DNA of 64,000 nucleotides, taken from positions 1 through 64,000 of the forward strand of contig CAMOEW010000003.1 of assembly GCA_946612625.1 (NCBI GenBank), given 5' to 3'. The position numbers were made by a program, and so were the translations under genes. This DNA is from an uncultured Prevotella sp. GTDB lineage: Bacteria; Bacteroidota; Bacteroidia; Bacteroidales; Bacteroidaceae. The notes beneath the pieces are model-generated. The model was not told the DNA's origin and ran no database searches. It saw only the letters and a program-made list of their open reading frames with translations. How positions within the stretch are numbered: the stretch's first letter is position 1; each line of letters starts with the position of its first letter. Positions 15,557-25,422 of the stretch are shown here, piece after piece.

Positions 15557-18334
15557 TTAATATATGAACTTACCGTCAGGAGTTATTCCCGAAGCGGAAA
15601 TCTTTATACGAGTATCCTTGCTGTTGTTGAAGAAGGTTGCATTGAAGCGACCTTCTTCATCTGTAACGGCATTGGGGTTCCAGTAGAGCGTGCGCCGATA
15701 GTCGGTCGGTTCAGTGGGCGTACTGCTGCTATAGTCAGGTTTGTAGAACTCTGCAGGCAGATGGAAGCCGCTGATAAAGATATGCCTGTCACGAAACGTC
15801 ACCTGTTCGCCTTCATCGGGTATGGGAAGCATCTCAATTGTAACATCGGCAGAAGTGCTACTGTGAAACATCAGCGAGTCTTCGTTGCGAGGCTCGAAAT
15901 CGGTGAATACACGGATATCCTTCAGTCGTTTCAGACGTATGTTGTTGTATATGTACTGTGGAGTCTTAGGCGCAATAATCTGCGCCGATGCCTCAGCCTC
16001 GGCTCCTGCTCCTCCGATAAGATTACTATAGTTGCGATAATAAACGTATTTCTCAAAGCGTCCGTCGATGTTTGATGTCTGGTGCCTGTTCAGGTTGCCG
16101 AATAGAAACCTCGTAATCTGAATCGGGAATTGTCGCATATCGTAGATACCAAACGACAATCCATAGTCGGTGATATTATTGTACATATCATAGGCATCGA
16201 GCACGAAGGCAGGTTTGTTCCAGTCAATACTACGCTTACCACGTCGTTTTCCCTTGACATTGACATTGCCTAACTGGTGCACATCGTTCTCCATAGAGAA
16301 GTCGCTGAGTGTATCTATCAGTTCCTCATAGTTCACCTCGGGCTGATGGTCCTGATAATATCCGTAGGGCGAGGTGAATATGGGATAGAACAAATCGCGC
16401 TTGACATAATAGTCGGGATATTCATCCTCGCGCAACACTTTGGTATCCTTGCGCGACTCCATGCTCTTCGTCAACGAGTCTTTCTCATTGTATGCCTTCA
16501 TGTTAAGATACGTACTGCCATAGAACGGAGGTATCTCGAATATGAAATGTCCGCGGTTGTTAGTTTTCTGCACTCCTCCTACGAAAGCATCACCCATGAA
16601 CACTTCTGCCTCGACAAGCACTTCACGTCGCAGCTTGCCATGATCCACTCCTACATTATCATTTGTGCTGTTCATATTTCCATATTCTATCGACGAGAAG
16701 TCAGCGACCGTCTCTGCAACTTCTCCCCCCTCGTCATCAGCACTTTCGGCAAGCAGGTCTTCCGACTCAGACATCGAACGTCCGACAAGCCCTACTCCTT
16801 CTCGCCACGAAGAAATCTCTTCGGGCTCCACGGGGTTTATGTTAAGCATTTTATAGACGTTGCCTTCAACGGTGAGCGTGGTCTCAGACTTATAACGCGG
16901 TTTCCATGTCGTGTCGGCAAGTTGTTGCCAACTATACTTGCGCCAACCCTGCACCTGCATGAGCAGGTCGAGCCGCTGTCTGTGGACAGCATCATTGCTC
17001 TCGAAATAATATGCCGGGTGTGCCACAAAGCCTTTGAGTTCTGACGACAGCAGAAGTTCTGTCAGGATGTTTCCGTCGTCATATGTAGGCTCGTCGGTAC
17101 GAGTGTCGCGCACGGCAACAGAGAAAACGGTAGGACTTTCTATCCCGTCGAGCTTCATGTCGAGCGAAATCTTCTCGTATGGGTCGTAGGTCAGCTTGCT
17201 ACCACTTTCTATCTTCAGCTGTGATGACGGCGCATTACCGTTGTTGACGAAAAACAATCTGCTGGCGAGTATCTGCCCTTCATCGTCGAAGATGGTTGCC
17301 TCGCATACCCCGTCAGGAAGACTGTCGGTCGGCACGGCTACCGTTGCGACAGTATTAAGACTGACAGGCATGAACGCCTTCAGTACTCCCCGCGAAATAA
17401 ACGACACAGCATACTGACGAGAATCGGTCAGTCCCCTTGGTGTGATTACAATCTTACCATCGTCAAGACGCATTGCCACTCCGCTCTTCTCTACTTTCGG
17501 CAGCTGGAACGAATAGTTCTTCCCATGCCAAGTAAACATTGCCTTCTGACGTGCCGACGACGGTGTTACGGTAAATGTGCCACGACCCATATAGTCAGTC
17601 TTGATGTCTTTTTCCACGCCATCGACAACGAGTTTTCCCGAGATATCCACAGCCGCTCCCAACTGGTCAACGAGTTCAAAGGCGACGTTGTTCTCAACTC
17701 CTTCTATGAGATGACCTCCTTCAGGAAAGAATCTTGCAATGAGATTTTCCTTTTTTACCGGGCGCACACGCTGTGTAGGTCGTTTAGCAATGCGCTTATA
17801 TGTGAAGTCGCCGGCAGCTTCCGGCTTGCTATATACCGGTATTACGCGGCTATACAGCCCATCCCAGACGCGGAAATAGTCTTTTGCCATCTGATTGTTA
17901 TAGAATGCCCATGCATCCCATTTCTCATACATGTGTTCACGCACGTTGAAATTGAGCTGCCAGCGTGTATATGCCCTCAACTCGTAATAACCGCTGTAGA
18001 GAGAGTCGCGCAATGTAAAATTACCGTTGGTATATCCTTTGTTACTTATGATAAGTGTCTGCCGCTCAACAAGCAGTCCGTCGGGAGTAAGCAGTTCGAC
18101 ATACAGCAGTCGGCTCATATCTGTGAACCTATTATTGTCGGAACGTACCACGTATGCCTTGTACCACAATGTATCACCAACGAAATAACATGTGTTGTCG
18201 GTATGTATATAAACTTTCTCCTGCACCTGAGATACCGACGATTTCTCCAGTGCCTCACGAATCATGTTAATGTCGCCGGCGTTAGCACTTAACGACAACA
18301 AGCTAACAACTGTAAGCAATAAAAATCTATTCAT
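15557..18334 (-). CDS. Secreted MG2 / carboxypeptidase-regulatory-like protein
   Basis: A 925-aa protein of a Bacteroidetes family usually annotated as MG2-domain or hypothetical. The signal peptide is MNRFLLLTVVSLLSLSANA. Residues about 38-135 resemble the alpha-2-macroglobulin MG2 sandwich (EKVYIHTDNTCYFVGDTLWYKAYV ... SGYYELRAYTRW). Further beta-sandwich segments follow. The end (WNPNAVTDEEGRFNATFFNN ... ISASGITPDGKFIY) is the typical closing domain of this family. I see no thioester motif or TonB barrel, so a role in the outer envelope is only inferred. It converges on the GH2 gene with a 9-bp gap and lies downstream of dnaA behind a terminator, so it is probably transcribed separately. 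Confidence 0.65.
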   Translation of the reverse strand: MNRFLLLTVVSLLSLSANAGDINMIREALEKSSVSQVQEKVYIHTDNTCYFVGDTLWYKAYVVRSDNNRFTDMSRLLYVELLTPDGLLVERQTLIISNKGYTNGNFTLRDSLYSGYYELRAYTRWQLNFNVREHMYEKWDAWAFYNNQMAKDYFRVWDGLYSRVIPVYSKPEAAGDFTYKRIAKRPTQRVRPVKKENLIARFFPEGGHLIEGVENNVAFELVDQLGAAVDISGKLVVDGVEKDIKTDYMGRGTFTVTPSSARQKAMFTWHGKNYSFQLPKVEKSGVAMRLDDGKIVITPRGLTDSRQYAVSFISRGVLKAFMPVSLNTVATVAVPTDSLPDGVCEATIFDDEGQILASRLFFVNNGNAPSSQLKIESGSKLTYDPYEKISLDMKLDGIESPTVFSVAVRDTRTDEPTYDDGNILTELLLSSELKGFVAHPAYYFESNDAVHRQRLDLLMQVQGWRKYSWQQLADTTWKPRYKSETTLTVEGNVYKMLNINPVEPEEISSWREGVGLVGRSMSESEDLLAESADDEGGEVAETVADFSSIEYGNMNSTNDNVGVDHGKLRREVLVEAEVFMGDAFVGGVQKTNNRGHFIFEIPPFYGSTYLNMKAYNEKDSLTKSMESRKDTKVLREDEYPDYYVKRDLFYPIFTSPYGYYQDHQPEVNYEELIDTLSDFSMENDVHQLGNVNVKGKRRGKRSIDWNKPAFVLDAYDMYNNITDYGLSFGIYDMRQFPIQITRFLFGNLNRHQTSNIDGRFEKYVYYRNYSNLIGGAGAEAEASAQIIAPKTPQYIYNNIRLKRLKDIRVFTDFEPRNEDSLMFHSSTSADVTIEMLPIPDEGEQVTFRDRHIFISGFHLPAEFYKPDYSSSTPTEPTDYRRTLYWNPNAVTDEEGRFNATFFNNSKDTRIKISASGITPDGKFIY

Positions 18335-18344
18335 AGCATATAAA

Positions 18345-18391
18345 AAAACGGATTCCCGTCATGTTTATTACATTTGACGTAAATCCGTTTT
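18345..18391 (-). terminator. Intrinsic terminator of dnaA
   Basis: AAAACGGATT (18345-18354) pairs with AATCCGTTTT (18382-18391). On the minus strand the stem is followed by a run of T, as expected for rho-independent termination 24 bp after the dnaA stop. Confidence 0.7.
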
Positions 18392-18415
18392 ATGAGTTTA
18401 ACCGTCTGCAGCTAT

Positions 18416-19822
18416 TTATTTGCGTTTCAACTTGAATGACCCCTCGATACTGCGCATCTCATCAGCAAACGATTGATCCACATGCAGCCGCTGCTCAATG
18501 GTCTTGCAGCTATGCACCACCGTACTGTGGTCACGGTTGCCTATAAGCTGCCCGATGCGCGATGCCGGCATGTTAGTATATTTCTGAGCGAGATACATAG
18601 ACACCTGGCGAACAAGCACATAGTCGTGCTTACGACTCTTACTGGCAAGCTGCTGCTGGGTTACGTTGTAGTGCCGGCATACTGTTCCGGTGATCTCCTC
18701 AACGGTGAGTGGCTTGTCGTCGATTTTCACGGCACGCTTGAGCACGCGCTCTGCAAGACGCATATCAATCTTGCTATTATACACAATACTATATGCCATC
18801 AGCGAATTGACAACACCCTCAAGGTCACGCACACTGCCATTCGCTGTCTCAGCAATAAACTGTATCACATCGGCCGGGATGTTCAGACCGTCGCGACGAC
18901 ACTTGTTCGTCAGAATATCGATACACAGCTGCACGTTCGGTTTCTCAAGCTCGGCAATAAGACCGCATGAGAATCGCGTCAGCAGACGGTCTTTCATCCC
19001 CTGCAAATCTACGGGAGGACGGTCGCTGGCAAGGATAATCTGCCTGCCATTGCGAAACAGATGATTGAAGATATGAAAGAACGTGTCGAGTGTTTTCGGT
19101 GAGTTGGACCATTCTTGTATGTCATCGACGATAAGCACATCGATAGTCTGGTAGAAGTTAATGAAGTCGTTGACAGTATTCTGGCGCACAGCGTCAGTAT
19201 ATTGCACTTGAAAGAGTCTTGCACTTACATACAACACCCGTAGTTGCGGATAGAGTTCCTTGCTGCGCACGCCGATGGCATTGATGAGATGGGTTTTTCC
19301 ACAACCTGAAGGTCCATAGATAAAGAATGGATTGAATGTCGATCGTCCCGGGTGCTCTGCCACCGACAGCCCGACCGTCCGCGGCAGCTTGTTTGAATCT
19401 CCCTCGATAAAGCTGTTGAAAGTCTTACGTGGATCGAGCTGTGGATTGAGTTGCTTCACGCTGTCGGTGACACGCGGTCCCTTGTTGCCGACGGCTGTTT
19501 CCTCAGGCATGTCGATAGTCGGTGGCTCGTCGCCAACCACCGTTGTAGAAAGGTTATGCTCCTTGTCGGTTACAATGCGGTATGTCAGTACCACATTCTC
19601 CCCAAAGCATCTTTGCAGCACCTTGCTCAGCAGTCCCACGTAGTATTGTTCCAAATACTCATACACATATTGACTTGGAACCTGAACCAGCAACGTATGA
19701 CTGTCTTCAGAATACTTCTCGAAGACAATCGGCAGGAACCATGTTTTATATTGCTGCTCTGTGACGTTCTCCCTTATCAATTTTAGGCAGTTGTCCCATA
19801 GCACCTTATGATTGTTTTGCAT
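18416..19822 (-). CDS. dnaA: Chromosomal replication initiator protein DnaA
   Basis: DnaA binds DnaA boxes at oriC and melts the origin for replication start. The 468-aa product has all four domains: domain I (about 1-85, WDNCLKLIRENVTEQQYKTW), a short linker (about 86-130), the AAA+ ATPase with Walker A GPSGCGKTHL (about 169-178) and Walker B VLIVDDIQ, and the C-terminal DNA-binding domain with the signature NRDHSTVVHSCKTI. Length and motifs are normal. No dnaN or recF is next to it; the upstream neighbour is an MCE-family gene and the downstream one an MG2-like gene. I could not identify an oriC nearby. Confidence 0.97.
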   Translation of the reverse strand: MQNNHKVLWDNCLKLIRENVTEQQYKTWFLPIVFEKYSEDSHTLLVQVPSQYVYEYLEQYYVGLLSKVLQRCFGENVVLTYRIVTDKEHNLSTTVVGDEPPTIDMPEETAVGNKGPRVTDSVKQLNPQLDPRKTFNSFIEGDSNKLPRTVGLSVAEHPGRSTFNPFFIYGPSGCGKTHLINAIGVRSKELYPQLRVLYVSARLFQVQYTDAVRQNTVNDFINFYQTIDVLIVDDIQEWSNSPKTLDTFFHIFNHLFRNGRQIILASDRPPVDLQGMKDRLLTRFSCGLIAELEKPNVQLCIDILTNKCRRDGLNIPADVIQFIAETANGSVRDLEGVVNSLMAYSIVYNSKIDMRLAERVLKRAVKIDDKPLTVEEITGTVCRHYNVTQQQLASKSRKHDYVLVRQVSMYLAQKYTNMPASRIGQLIGNRDHSTVVHSCKTIEQRLHVDQSFADEMRSIEGSFKLKRK

Positions 19823-20189
19823 TTGGCGTTCGTTATATGTTAATTAAGGGTGTGTTTACACTCTTGTTGATTTTCGAATGCAAAGGTCGCATTTTTTTTT
19901 GAAACTGCCAAATCGCATATTTATTTACAATAATTAATTTCTGATGTAACTTTCTTATTCTTCGCACGTTATGGAATATTCCAATTTTCTTCGAGCATTG
20001 TATCATTTGTTTTTTTCGATGTTTTTGTCTTTCAAACATTTACGTCGCATTATGCAAAAAAAAGCCACATATCCACCTACGACGTGTGACATTCGTCGAA
20101 CATTGTTTAAATCAGCATGTTTTATCAGAAAAGGGATGTCGTGAAACACCCCTCCACTTATTTAGACAAATTAAAAATTATGGTAAAAT
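19823..20189. other. 367-bp non-coding stretch upstream of dnaA
   Basis: It holds the dnaA promoter at its left end and otherwise AT-rich sequence without a supported gene. A short minus-strand frame (19833-20039) overlaps the promoter and its translation is basic low-complexity sequence unlike a known family. I looked for DnaA boxes (TTATNCACA) and found only one weak match (ATATCCACC near 20070), so an origin is not supported. Confidence 0.6.
19881..19912 (-). promoter_or_regulatory. Promoter of dnaA
   Basis: On the minus strand the -7 box GACCTTTG (19888-19881, one base off TAnnTTTG) lies 20 bp from a TTTG -33 box (19912-19909). The start codon is about 58 nt downstream. Confidence 0.55.
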
Positions 20190-21092
20190 TTATTTATTGC
20201 TCTTTCTTCCAAAGACAGAGAAATGCACATAGCGTTTCGGATTAGCCTTTAGGTCGGTTACGAGCGAATCGGCATGTGCCATAGTACTTGTAAGATTGTC
20301 GTAAAGTGTCCTGTCATGCATCAGCAGTCCTAAGGTGCCCTCCGTGCCATTAAGTGCCTTTGTCGCCTGTTCCACGTTGGCAAGCGTTGCATTCACTTTT
20401 GCCATCGTATATGCCACGTCGATGTTGCTGAGTTTCTTTGTCACCGCTTGAGTATTCGACAAAGTGGAATCGGCTTTTGCCATCATTTCCGGAAAGCGTG
20501 AGTTAAGCACTTGCATTGTCGAGTTGAGCTGTGCTGTGGTCTGCGTCAGGTTGCTGGTGATCGTCTCTACGTTATTCAGCGAGTTCTGCAGTGCCGCACT
20601 GTGCAGAAGCATATTGATTGCGCTCATGATAGAGTCGAGCTTCGGCATTATCTGCTGTACCTGTGGTATGATGTTCCCTGCCTCGCCCAGCACTCCTGTC
20701 GCCAGACCTCCTTTGATAGTATCACCTGCGCTGAGGTTGGCTATCGGGTTGGCTCCGAGAATCAGGTTCAGTTTGACATTGCCGAGCAAGTCGCTTTCAA
20801 TTTCCGCACGTGAGCCCTTCGGTACATTCATTTCAGGTGCAAGTCCCACAACGGCAACAATCGTCGAGGCATCTTTGTAGTTGTAGAGAATGTCGTTGAC
20901 CGTACCTACACGGAAGCCGTTGGCATATATTGGGCTCGACTTCGACAGTCCGCTAACATCGCTGAATGTGACGTAAAACGTTTTTTCATTGCTCATCAGT
21001 GAATGGCCTTTCAGAAACTGTAGTCCGAAAAACAGCACTACAATACCGGCTATACCGGCAAGTGCTATCTGTACCTCTTTGTTGAACTTCAT
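20190..21092 (-). CDS. MlaD/MCE-family lipid transport protein
   Basis: A 300-aa MCE-domain protein, the substrate-binding part of envelope phospholipid transport systems of the Mla type. The start at 21092 is chosen because the protein then begins MKFNKEVQIALAGIAGIVVLFFG, a short cytoplasmic tip followed by one membrane anchor, as in the family. The MCE domain covers about residues 35-115 (FYVTFSDVSGLSKSSPIYANG, GTVNDI). The rest is a helical, Gln/Asn/Thr-rich stretch (about 140-285) that should form the coiled extension. The amidase gene ends 4 bp upstream, so the two are co-transcribed. No MlaE permease or MlaF ATPase is adjacent; they must be elsewhere. Confidence 0.88.
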   Translation of the reverse strand: MKFNKEVQIALAGIAGIVVLFFGLQFLKGHSLMSNEKTFYVTFSDVSGLSKSSPIYANGFRVGTVNDILYNYKDASTIVAVVGLAPEMNVPKGSRAEIESDLLGNVKLNLILGANPIANLSAGDTIKGGLATGVLGEAGNIIPQVQQIMPKLDSIMSAINMLLHSAALQNSLNNVETITSNLTQTTAQLNSTMQVLNSRFPEMMAKADSTLSNTQAVTKKLSNIDVAYTMAKVNATLANVEQATKALNGTEGTLGLLMHDRTLYDNLTSTMAHADSLVTDLKANPKRYVHFSVFGRKSNK

Positions 21093-21096
21093 ATCG

Positions 21097-22308
21097 CTAA
21101 TTATTGTTTGTATCTTTTCTATTTGCCTTGAACTCACGTATTGCTTCGTTGATGTCCATTCTCACCCCGTTTTTGAAAGCGACGATGAATGCCTGAGGGA
21201 ATTTAACCATGAGTTTTTTCCTCTGTCGGTATATCTCATTATAGTCGGCCGAAGCTCCGATGGTATATTTATATATACCTCCCTCCACATAGCTGTCAAC
21301 ATTACTTTCGCCCTTAAACTGCTTGTCGCCGGCACTTAGCTTGCGACCGCTCGTAACAATCTGAACCTTAAAAACCGGAGCAATTGTTGGCACCTCGCTG
21401 TTCGTCTCTGCCGGCACTTCGGCTTTCTGTGTGCCGGCCGGTGTAGCTGTATCACTATGGGTCGGCATTTCCTCCTCTGAGCTTTTTTCTTCTGCTATCG
21501 GTTCGTTCGTTTCCTTTCCGGGTTCATAAGGCACATTGATGCCACCATGATACTTTCGCTTGTAGTCAAGAAAAGCGCGGTATATTCCGCGTCCCATGGC
21601 GTCAATGCCTGTATTGCTGTTCAGGAAACGCTCTTCGTCGGGTGTTGTGATGAATCCCAATTCGATGAGACAGCTCGGCATCGAGGTTTCCCGAAGCACG
21701 AGGAATCCTGCCTGCTTCACGCCCTTGTCCTGACGGTTTGCAAGGGCACAGGTTCGTTGTTGTACAAAACGGGCAAGGTCAACGCTCTTAGCCATGTTCT
21801 TATCCTGCATGAACTCAAACATGATATAGCTCTCGCTTGAACGTGGGTCGAAGCCCTCATAGCGCTGCCGATAGTCTTTCTCTACGAGTATCACCGAATT
21901 CTCGCGCTTTGCCACGTCAAGATTGTCGGCCGCACGGTGCATACCGAGCGTGTATGTCTCCATACCACGCGAAATTCTGCCTTTGGGCAGAGCGTTAGTA
22001 TGTATGCTGACAAACAAGTCTGCATGGTTCTTGTTGGCAATATCGGCACGAACGTGAAGGGGTACGAAAACATCGGTCTTGCGCGTATATACCACTTTCA
22101 CATCCTTGCAGTCGCGCTCCACATAGCGCCCGAAGGCAAGAGCAACGTTTAGGTTGATGTTTTTCTCGTATGAGAACGACCCTTTTGCTCCTGCATCATG
22201 CCCACCGTGACCCGCATCAATGACGAGGACAAACTGCTTTGCGGCAGCCGCATCAACCGCTATATAGAAACACAGCAATATGAAGAGAAAAACAATCTTC
22301 TTTCCCAT
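21097..22308 (-). CDS. N-acetylmuramoyl-L-alanine amidase (Amidase_3) with SPOR-like C-terminus
   Basis: A zinc hydrolase that cuts the bond between muramic acid and the stem peptide of peptidoglycan. The 403-aa product has a signal peptide (MGKKIVFLFILLCFYIAVDA). The Amidase_3 domain carries the zinc-site motifs VIDAGHGGHDAGAKG, the early Glu in SYEKNINL, DLFVSIHTNA and the catalytic SCLIELGFIT. Then follow a Pro/Glu/Thr-rich linker and an RNP-fold, SPOR-like end (about 310-403, FKVQIVTSGRKL). An ATG two codons earlier (22314) is an alternative start. The promoter box TACCTTTG at 22337-22330 leaves a very short leader. It is followed after 4 bp by the MCE gene, a pairing common in Bacteroidetes. 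Confidence 0.9.
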   Translation of the reverse strand: MGKKIVFLFILLCFYIAVDAAAAKQFVLVIDAGHGGHDAGAKGSFSYEKNINLNVALAFGRYVERDCKDVKVVYTRKTDVFVPLHVRADIANKNHADLFVSIHTNALPKGRISRGMETYTLGMHRAADNLDVAKRENSVILVEKDYRQRYEGFDPRSSESYIMFEFMQDKNMAKSVDLARFVQQRTCALANRQDKGVKQAGFLVLRETSMPSCLIELGFITTPDEERFLNSNTGIDAMGRGIYRAFLDYKRKYHGGINVPYEPGKETNEPIAEEKSSEEEMPTHSDTATPAGTQKAEVPAETNSEVPTIAPVFKVQIVTSGRKLSAGDKQFKGESNVDSYVEGGIYKYTIGASADYNEIYRQRKKLMVKFPQAFIVAFKNGVRMDINEAIREFKANRKDTNNN

Positions 22309-22329
22309 AGACATTCCACACTTAGCTTG

Positions 22330-22337
22330 CAAAGGTA
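22330..22337 (-). promoter_or_regulatory. -7 box for the amidase-MCE operon
   Basis: The minus strand reads TACCTTTG followed by CAAGC, about 15-20 nt before the two candidate ATGs of the amidase gene. Confidence 0.55.
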
Positions 22338-22375
22338 GTGATTTTCCGTGAAACAGCGACATTATTGCCGTGCTT

Positions 22376-22741
22376 TTATTGATTTTTCACAGTAATCTCA
22401 ACTCCAGCACCGTCGCAGTCGGCTCCCATAGGGGGATTTACCTTCATCAGCCTCAGCCACAGCGACATGATTTCAGGAAATCTGCGCAAGAGAGATTCTA
22501 CAATCCTTCCTGCCACATTCTCCAACAGATTCGATGGAACGGCCATCTCCCGCCTTACCACATCATATACATCTGCATAACTGAGAGTGTCGGCAATATC
22601 GTCGCTCTGCATAGCGCGGCTGAAGTCGTAGCCAATTTTCAGGGAAACGACGAAATCGCCTCCTACCACTCGCTCCTGCCCCATCACACCGTGACAGGCA
22701 TGAATCCTCACATTATCTAATATAATATAACTCTTGCCCAC
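22376..22741 (-). CDS. folB: Dihydroneopterin aldolase
   Basis: FolB converts 7,8-dihydroneopterin to 6-hydroxymethyl-7,8-dihydropterin and glycolaldehyde in folate synthesis. The 121-aa product has the family pattern: IILDNVRIHACHGVMGQERVVGGDF at the start, a central DTLSYADVYDVV (active-site Tyr region), the LLENVAGRIVESLL helix, and LRLMKVNPPMGADCDGAGVEI at the end. The start codon is GTG: an in-frame TAA lies four codons upstream and no ATG is available near the N-terminus. It lies between nrdJ and the amidase on the same strand. folK, the next enzyme of the pathway, is 24 kb away in another operon. Confidence 0.9.
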   Translation of the reverse strand: MGKSYIILDNVRIHACHGVMGQERVVGGDFVVSLKIGYDFSRAMQSDDIADTLSYADVYDVVRREMAVPSNLLENVAGRIVESLLRRFPEIMSLWLRLMKVNPPMGADCDGAGVEITVKNQ

Positions 22742-22788
22742 GTTTGTCCATTAGAGATTTGCGTCAGCTTCGTGCTCGCGCAAAGCAC

Positions 22789-25398
22789 TTACCCACAGCG
22801 GCTGGCGCCACAGTTCTTGCAAATAAGACATCCCTCCTGATATACAAGAGTCTCCTGTCCGCAGTTCGGGCAACGCTGTCCTGCTGCAACAGTACCGTCA
22901 ATCACATATTTCTTCAGCGCACGTTCCACACCGTTCTTCCACGTGTTGATGCTTTCGCTTTTCAGCTGCAGCGATCCCACGAGTTTTATCACGTGATCGA
23001 TAGGCATACGGTAGCGCAGCACACCGGAAATCAGCTTGGCATAGTTCCAGTATTCGGGGTTGAACTTCTCCGACAGTCCCTCCACGGTGGTCTTGTAGCC
23101 GCGTTTGTTCTCAAACTGGAAATCGTAGCGGTGGGTGCCGTCGTCGTTGGTGTTCTTGATAATCTTGCCTTTGGTGACAGTCTTGGGCAACACTATTCCT
23201 TCCTCGTCGTCCTGCAAACCAGTGAATATCTCGTATGGATAGCCGTTAAGCAGCCCTACGAACGCCACCCATTTTTCCTTATTGTTTTGGAAGCGCACCA
23301 CGTCGCACTCCAATTCCTTCGGACGCACCTCGGTCACTTGCGGATGGCAATGACAGTCTGTAGTTTTCTTGCTGTCGTCACCGGGCTGTATATCCACTTC
23401 ATGCAGTTTACCGTCGGCGGACTTAGTCTCTTCTTTCTTTTCCTTTTTGACGGCAATCATGACACCTGCCCGCGAGCCGTCACGATAGATAGTGCAGCCC
23501 TTGCATCCCGAGCGCCATGCTTCAACATACAGGCGATTGACAAGGTCTTCGTCAACATCATTTGGAAGATTGACTGTGACACTGATTGAATGGTCAACCC
23601 ACTTCTGGATTGCACCTTGCATTCTCACTTTCATAAGCCAGTCAACATCATTAGCAGTAGCCTTGTAATAAGGCGACTTTTCCACTATCGCGTCAATCTC
23701 CTCCTGAGTATAGTGCTTGGTAGTATCCAACCCGTTAACCTTCATCCATTCCATGAATTTCGGATGATATACGACGTATTCCTCGAAAGAGTCGCCCACC
23801 TCATCTACGAAATCCACATGCACTTCCTCGTCGTTTGGGTTCACCTTGCGACGGCGTTTATACACGGGCATGAAAACGGGTTCTATTCCGCTCGTTGTCT
23901 GAGTCAAGAGCGAAGTTGTTCCCGTGGGGGCAATGGTAAGGCAGGCAATGTTGCGACGTCCGTAGCTGACCATGTCTTCATACAGTTTAGCATCATGCTG
24001 ACGGAGGCGGTTGATAAATGGATTCTTCTCCTCGCGACTGGCATCATATATCTCGAAGGCGCCACGCTCACGGGCCATCTCAACGCTCGAACGGTAGGCT
24101 GAGAGCGCAAGCGTCTTATGTACCTCGACACTGAAATCAGTGGCAAACTGTGTGCCATAGCACAGCCCCATGGCAGCTATCATGTCGCCTTCGGCGGTGA
24201 TGCCCACTCCCGTGCGGCGGCCTTTCGAACTCTTGGCCTTGATTTTCTCCCACAGGTGATATTCGGCTCCTTTCACCTCCATCGATTGTGGGTCGCTCTC
24301 CACTTTTGCCATAATCTGGTCTATCTTCTCCAGTTCCAGATCGACGATGTCGTCCATGATACGCTGTGCCGCAGCCACATGCTTGCGGAACAAATCGTAG
24401 TCGAAATAGGCATCCTTTGTGAATGGATTTACCACATAGGAGTACAGATTGATGCTCAGCAGACGGCAGGAATCGTAGGGACAGAGAGGTATCTCACCAC
24501 ACGGATTGGTGCTCACCGTGCGGAATCCCAAGTCGGCATAGCAGTCGGGAATGCTCTCGCGCAGGATAGTGTCCCAGAACAGCACGCCGGGTTCTGCACT
24601 CTTCCATGCATTGTGTACAATCTTCTCCCAAAGAATCCTTGCATGGATTTCCTTTCTCACCATCGGTTCGCCGTCGCCGTCGATGGGGAACTGCTGCATG
24701 TATGTTTTGTCGTCGATAGCGGCACGCATGAACTCATCGTCGATTTTCACACTCACGTTGGCTCCGGTCACCTTTCCTTCGGTCATTTTGGCATCTATAA
24801 ACGCTTCTGAGTCGGGGTGCTTGATGCTGACAGAAAGCATCAGGGCACCACGGCGCCCATCCTGTGCCACTTCGCGCGTACTGTTACTATATCGCTCCAT
24901 AAACGGCACGAGGCCGGTCGATGTAAGTGCGGAATTCGCCACTGGAGTACCTTTCGGGCGGATATGGCTAAGGTCGTGTCCCACTCCGCCACGACGTTTC
25001 ATCAACTGAACCTGCTCCTCGTCGATGCGCATAATAGCACCATACGAGTCGGCGTCGCCGTCAAGACCAATGACAAAACAGTTACTCAGCGAGGCTACCT
25101 GATGGTTGTTGCCGATGCCTGTCATAGGACTGCCTGCGGGAATGATATACTTGAAATGATCGAGCAACGAGAAAATCTCATCTGCGCTCATCGGGTTTGG
25201 ATATTTCTGCTCGATACGTGCAATCTCTGCGGCAATGCGATGGTGCATTTCTTCCGGCGTCTTCTCGTATATATTGCCGAAACTGTCCTTCATTGCATAC
25301 TTGTTTACCCACACTCTCGCAGCGAGTTCATCGCCACCGAAATATTCCAACGAGGCTGCAAATGCCTCATCATAGCTGTATGTCTTATTATGTCCCAT
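22789..25398 (-). CDS. nrdJ: Adenosylcobalamin-dependent ribonucleotide reductase (class II)
   Basis: Class II ribonucleotide reductase makes deoxyribonucleotides with adenosylcobalamin as radical source, with or without oxygen. The 869-aa product shows the ten-stranded barrel signatures: GSPMTGIGNNHQVASLSNCFV, RRGGVGHDLSHIRP, NPCGEIPL (about 297-304) and ACLTIAPTGTTSLL. The C-terminus has a zinc-ribbon, CPNCGQETLVYQEGCLICKNCG, then CG, with the cysteines expected to re-reduce the active site. There is no room for a cobalamin riboswitch between the promoter (25430-25423) and the ATG. It is divergent from nitroreductase and two deoxynucleoside kinases, which together point to dNTP supply. Confidence 0.95.
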   Translation of the reverse strand: MGHNKTYSYDEAFAASLEYFGGDELAARVWVNKYAMKDSFGNIYEKTPEEMHHRIAAEIARIEQKYPNPMSADEIFSLLDHFKYIIPAGSPMTGIGNNHQVASLSNCFVIGLDGDADSYGAIMRIDEEQVQLMKRRGGVGHDLSHIRPKGTPVANSALTSTGLVPFMERYSNSTREVAQDGRRGALMLSVSIKHPDSEAFIDAKMTEGKVTGANVSVKIDDEFMRAAIDDKTYMQQFPIDGDGEPMVRKEIHARILWEKIVHNAWKSAEPGVLFWDTILRESIPDCYADLGFRTVSTNPCGEIPLCPYDSCRLLSINLYSYVVNPFTKDAYFDYDLFRKHVAAAQRIMDDIVDLELEKIDQIMAKVESDPQSMEVKGAEYHLWEKIKAKSSKGRRTGVGITAEGDMIAAMGLCYGTQFATDFSVEVHKTLALSAYRSSVEMARERGAFEIYDASREEKNPFINRLRQHDAKLYEDMVSYGRRNIACLTIAPTGTTSLLTQTTSGIEPVFMPVYKRRRKVNPNDEEVHVDFVDEVGDSFEEYVVYHPKFMEWMKVNGLDTTKHYTQEEIDAIVEKSPYYKATANDVDWLMKVRMQGAIQKWVDHSISVTVNLPNDVDEDLVNRLYVEAWRSGCKGCTIYRDGSRAGVMIAVKKEKKEETKSADGKLHEVDIQPGDDSKKTTDCHCHPQVTEVRPKELECDVVRFQNNKEKWVAFVGLLNGYPYEIFTGLQDDEEGIVLPKTVTKGKIIKNTNDDGTHRYDFQFENKRGYKTTVEGLSEKFNPEYWNYAKLISGVLRYRMPIDHVIKLVGSLQLKSESINTWKNGVERALKKYVIDGTVAAGQRCPNCGQETLVYQEGCLICKNCGASRCG

Positions 25399-25422
25399 TG
25401 GTTGTTAGATAGAAATCTGCTG

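Noticed and set aside
19833-20039. 68-aa minus-strand frame upstream of dnaA
   Set aside because: It overlaps the dnaA promoter boxes and has no family resemblance; basic low-complexity translation of AT-rich DNA.
19823-20189. Replication origin next to dnaA
   Set aside because: No cluster of DnaA boxes; only one weak match. Bacteroidetes oriC is often not adjacent to dnaA.
22744-24810. Plus-strand frames of 170-281 aa over nrdJ
   Set aside because: Antisense shadows; the minus strand encodes the complete, well-recognised ribonucleotide reductase.
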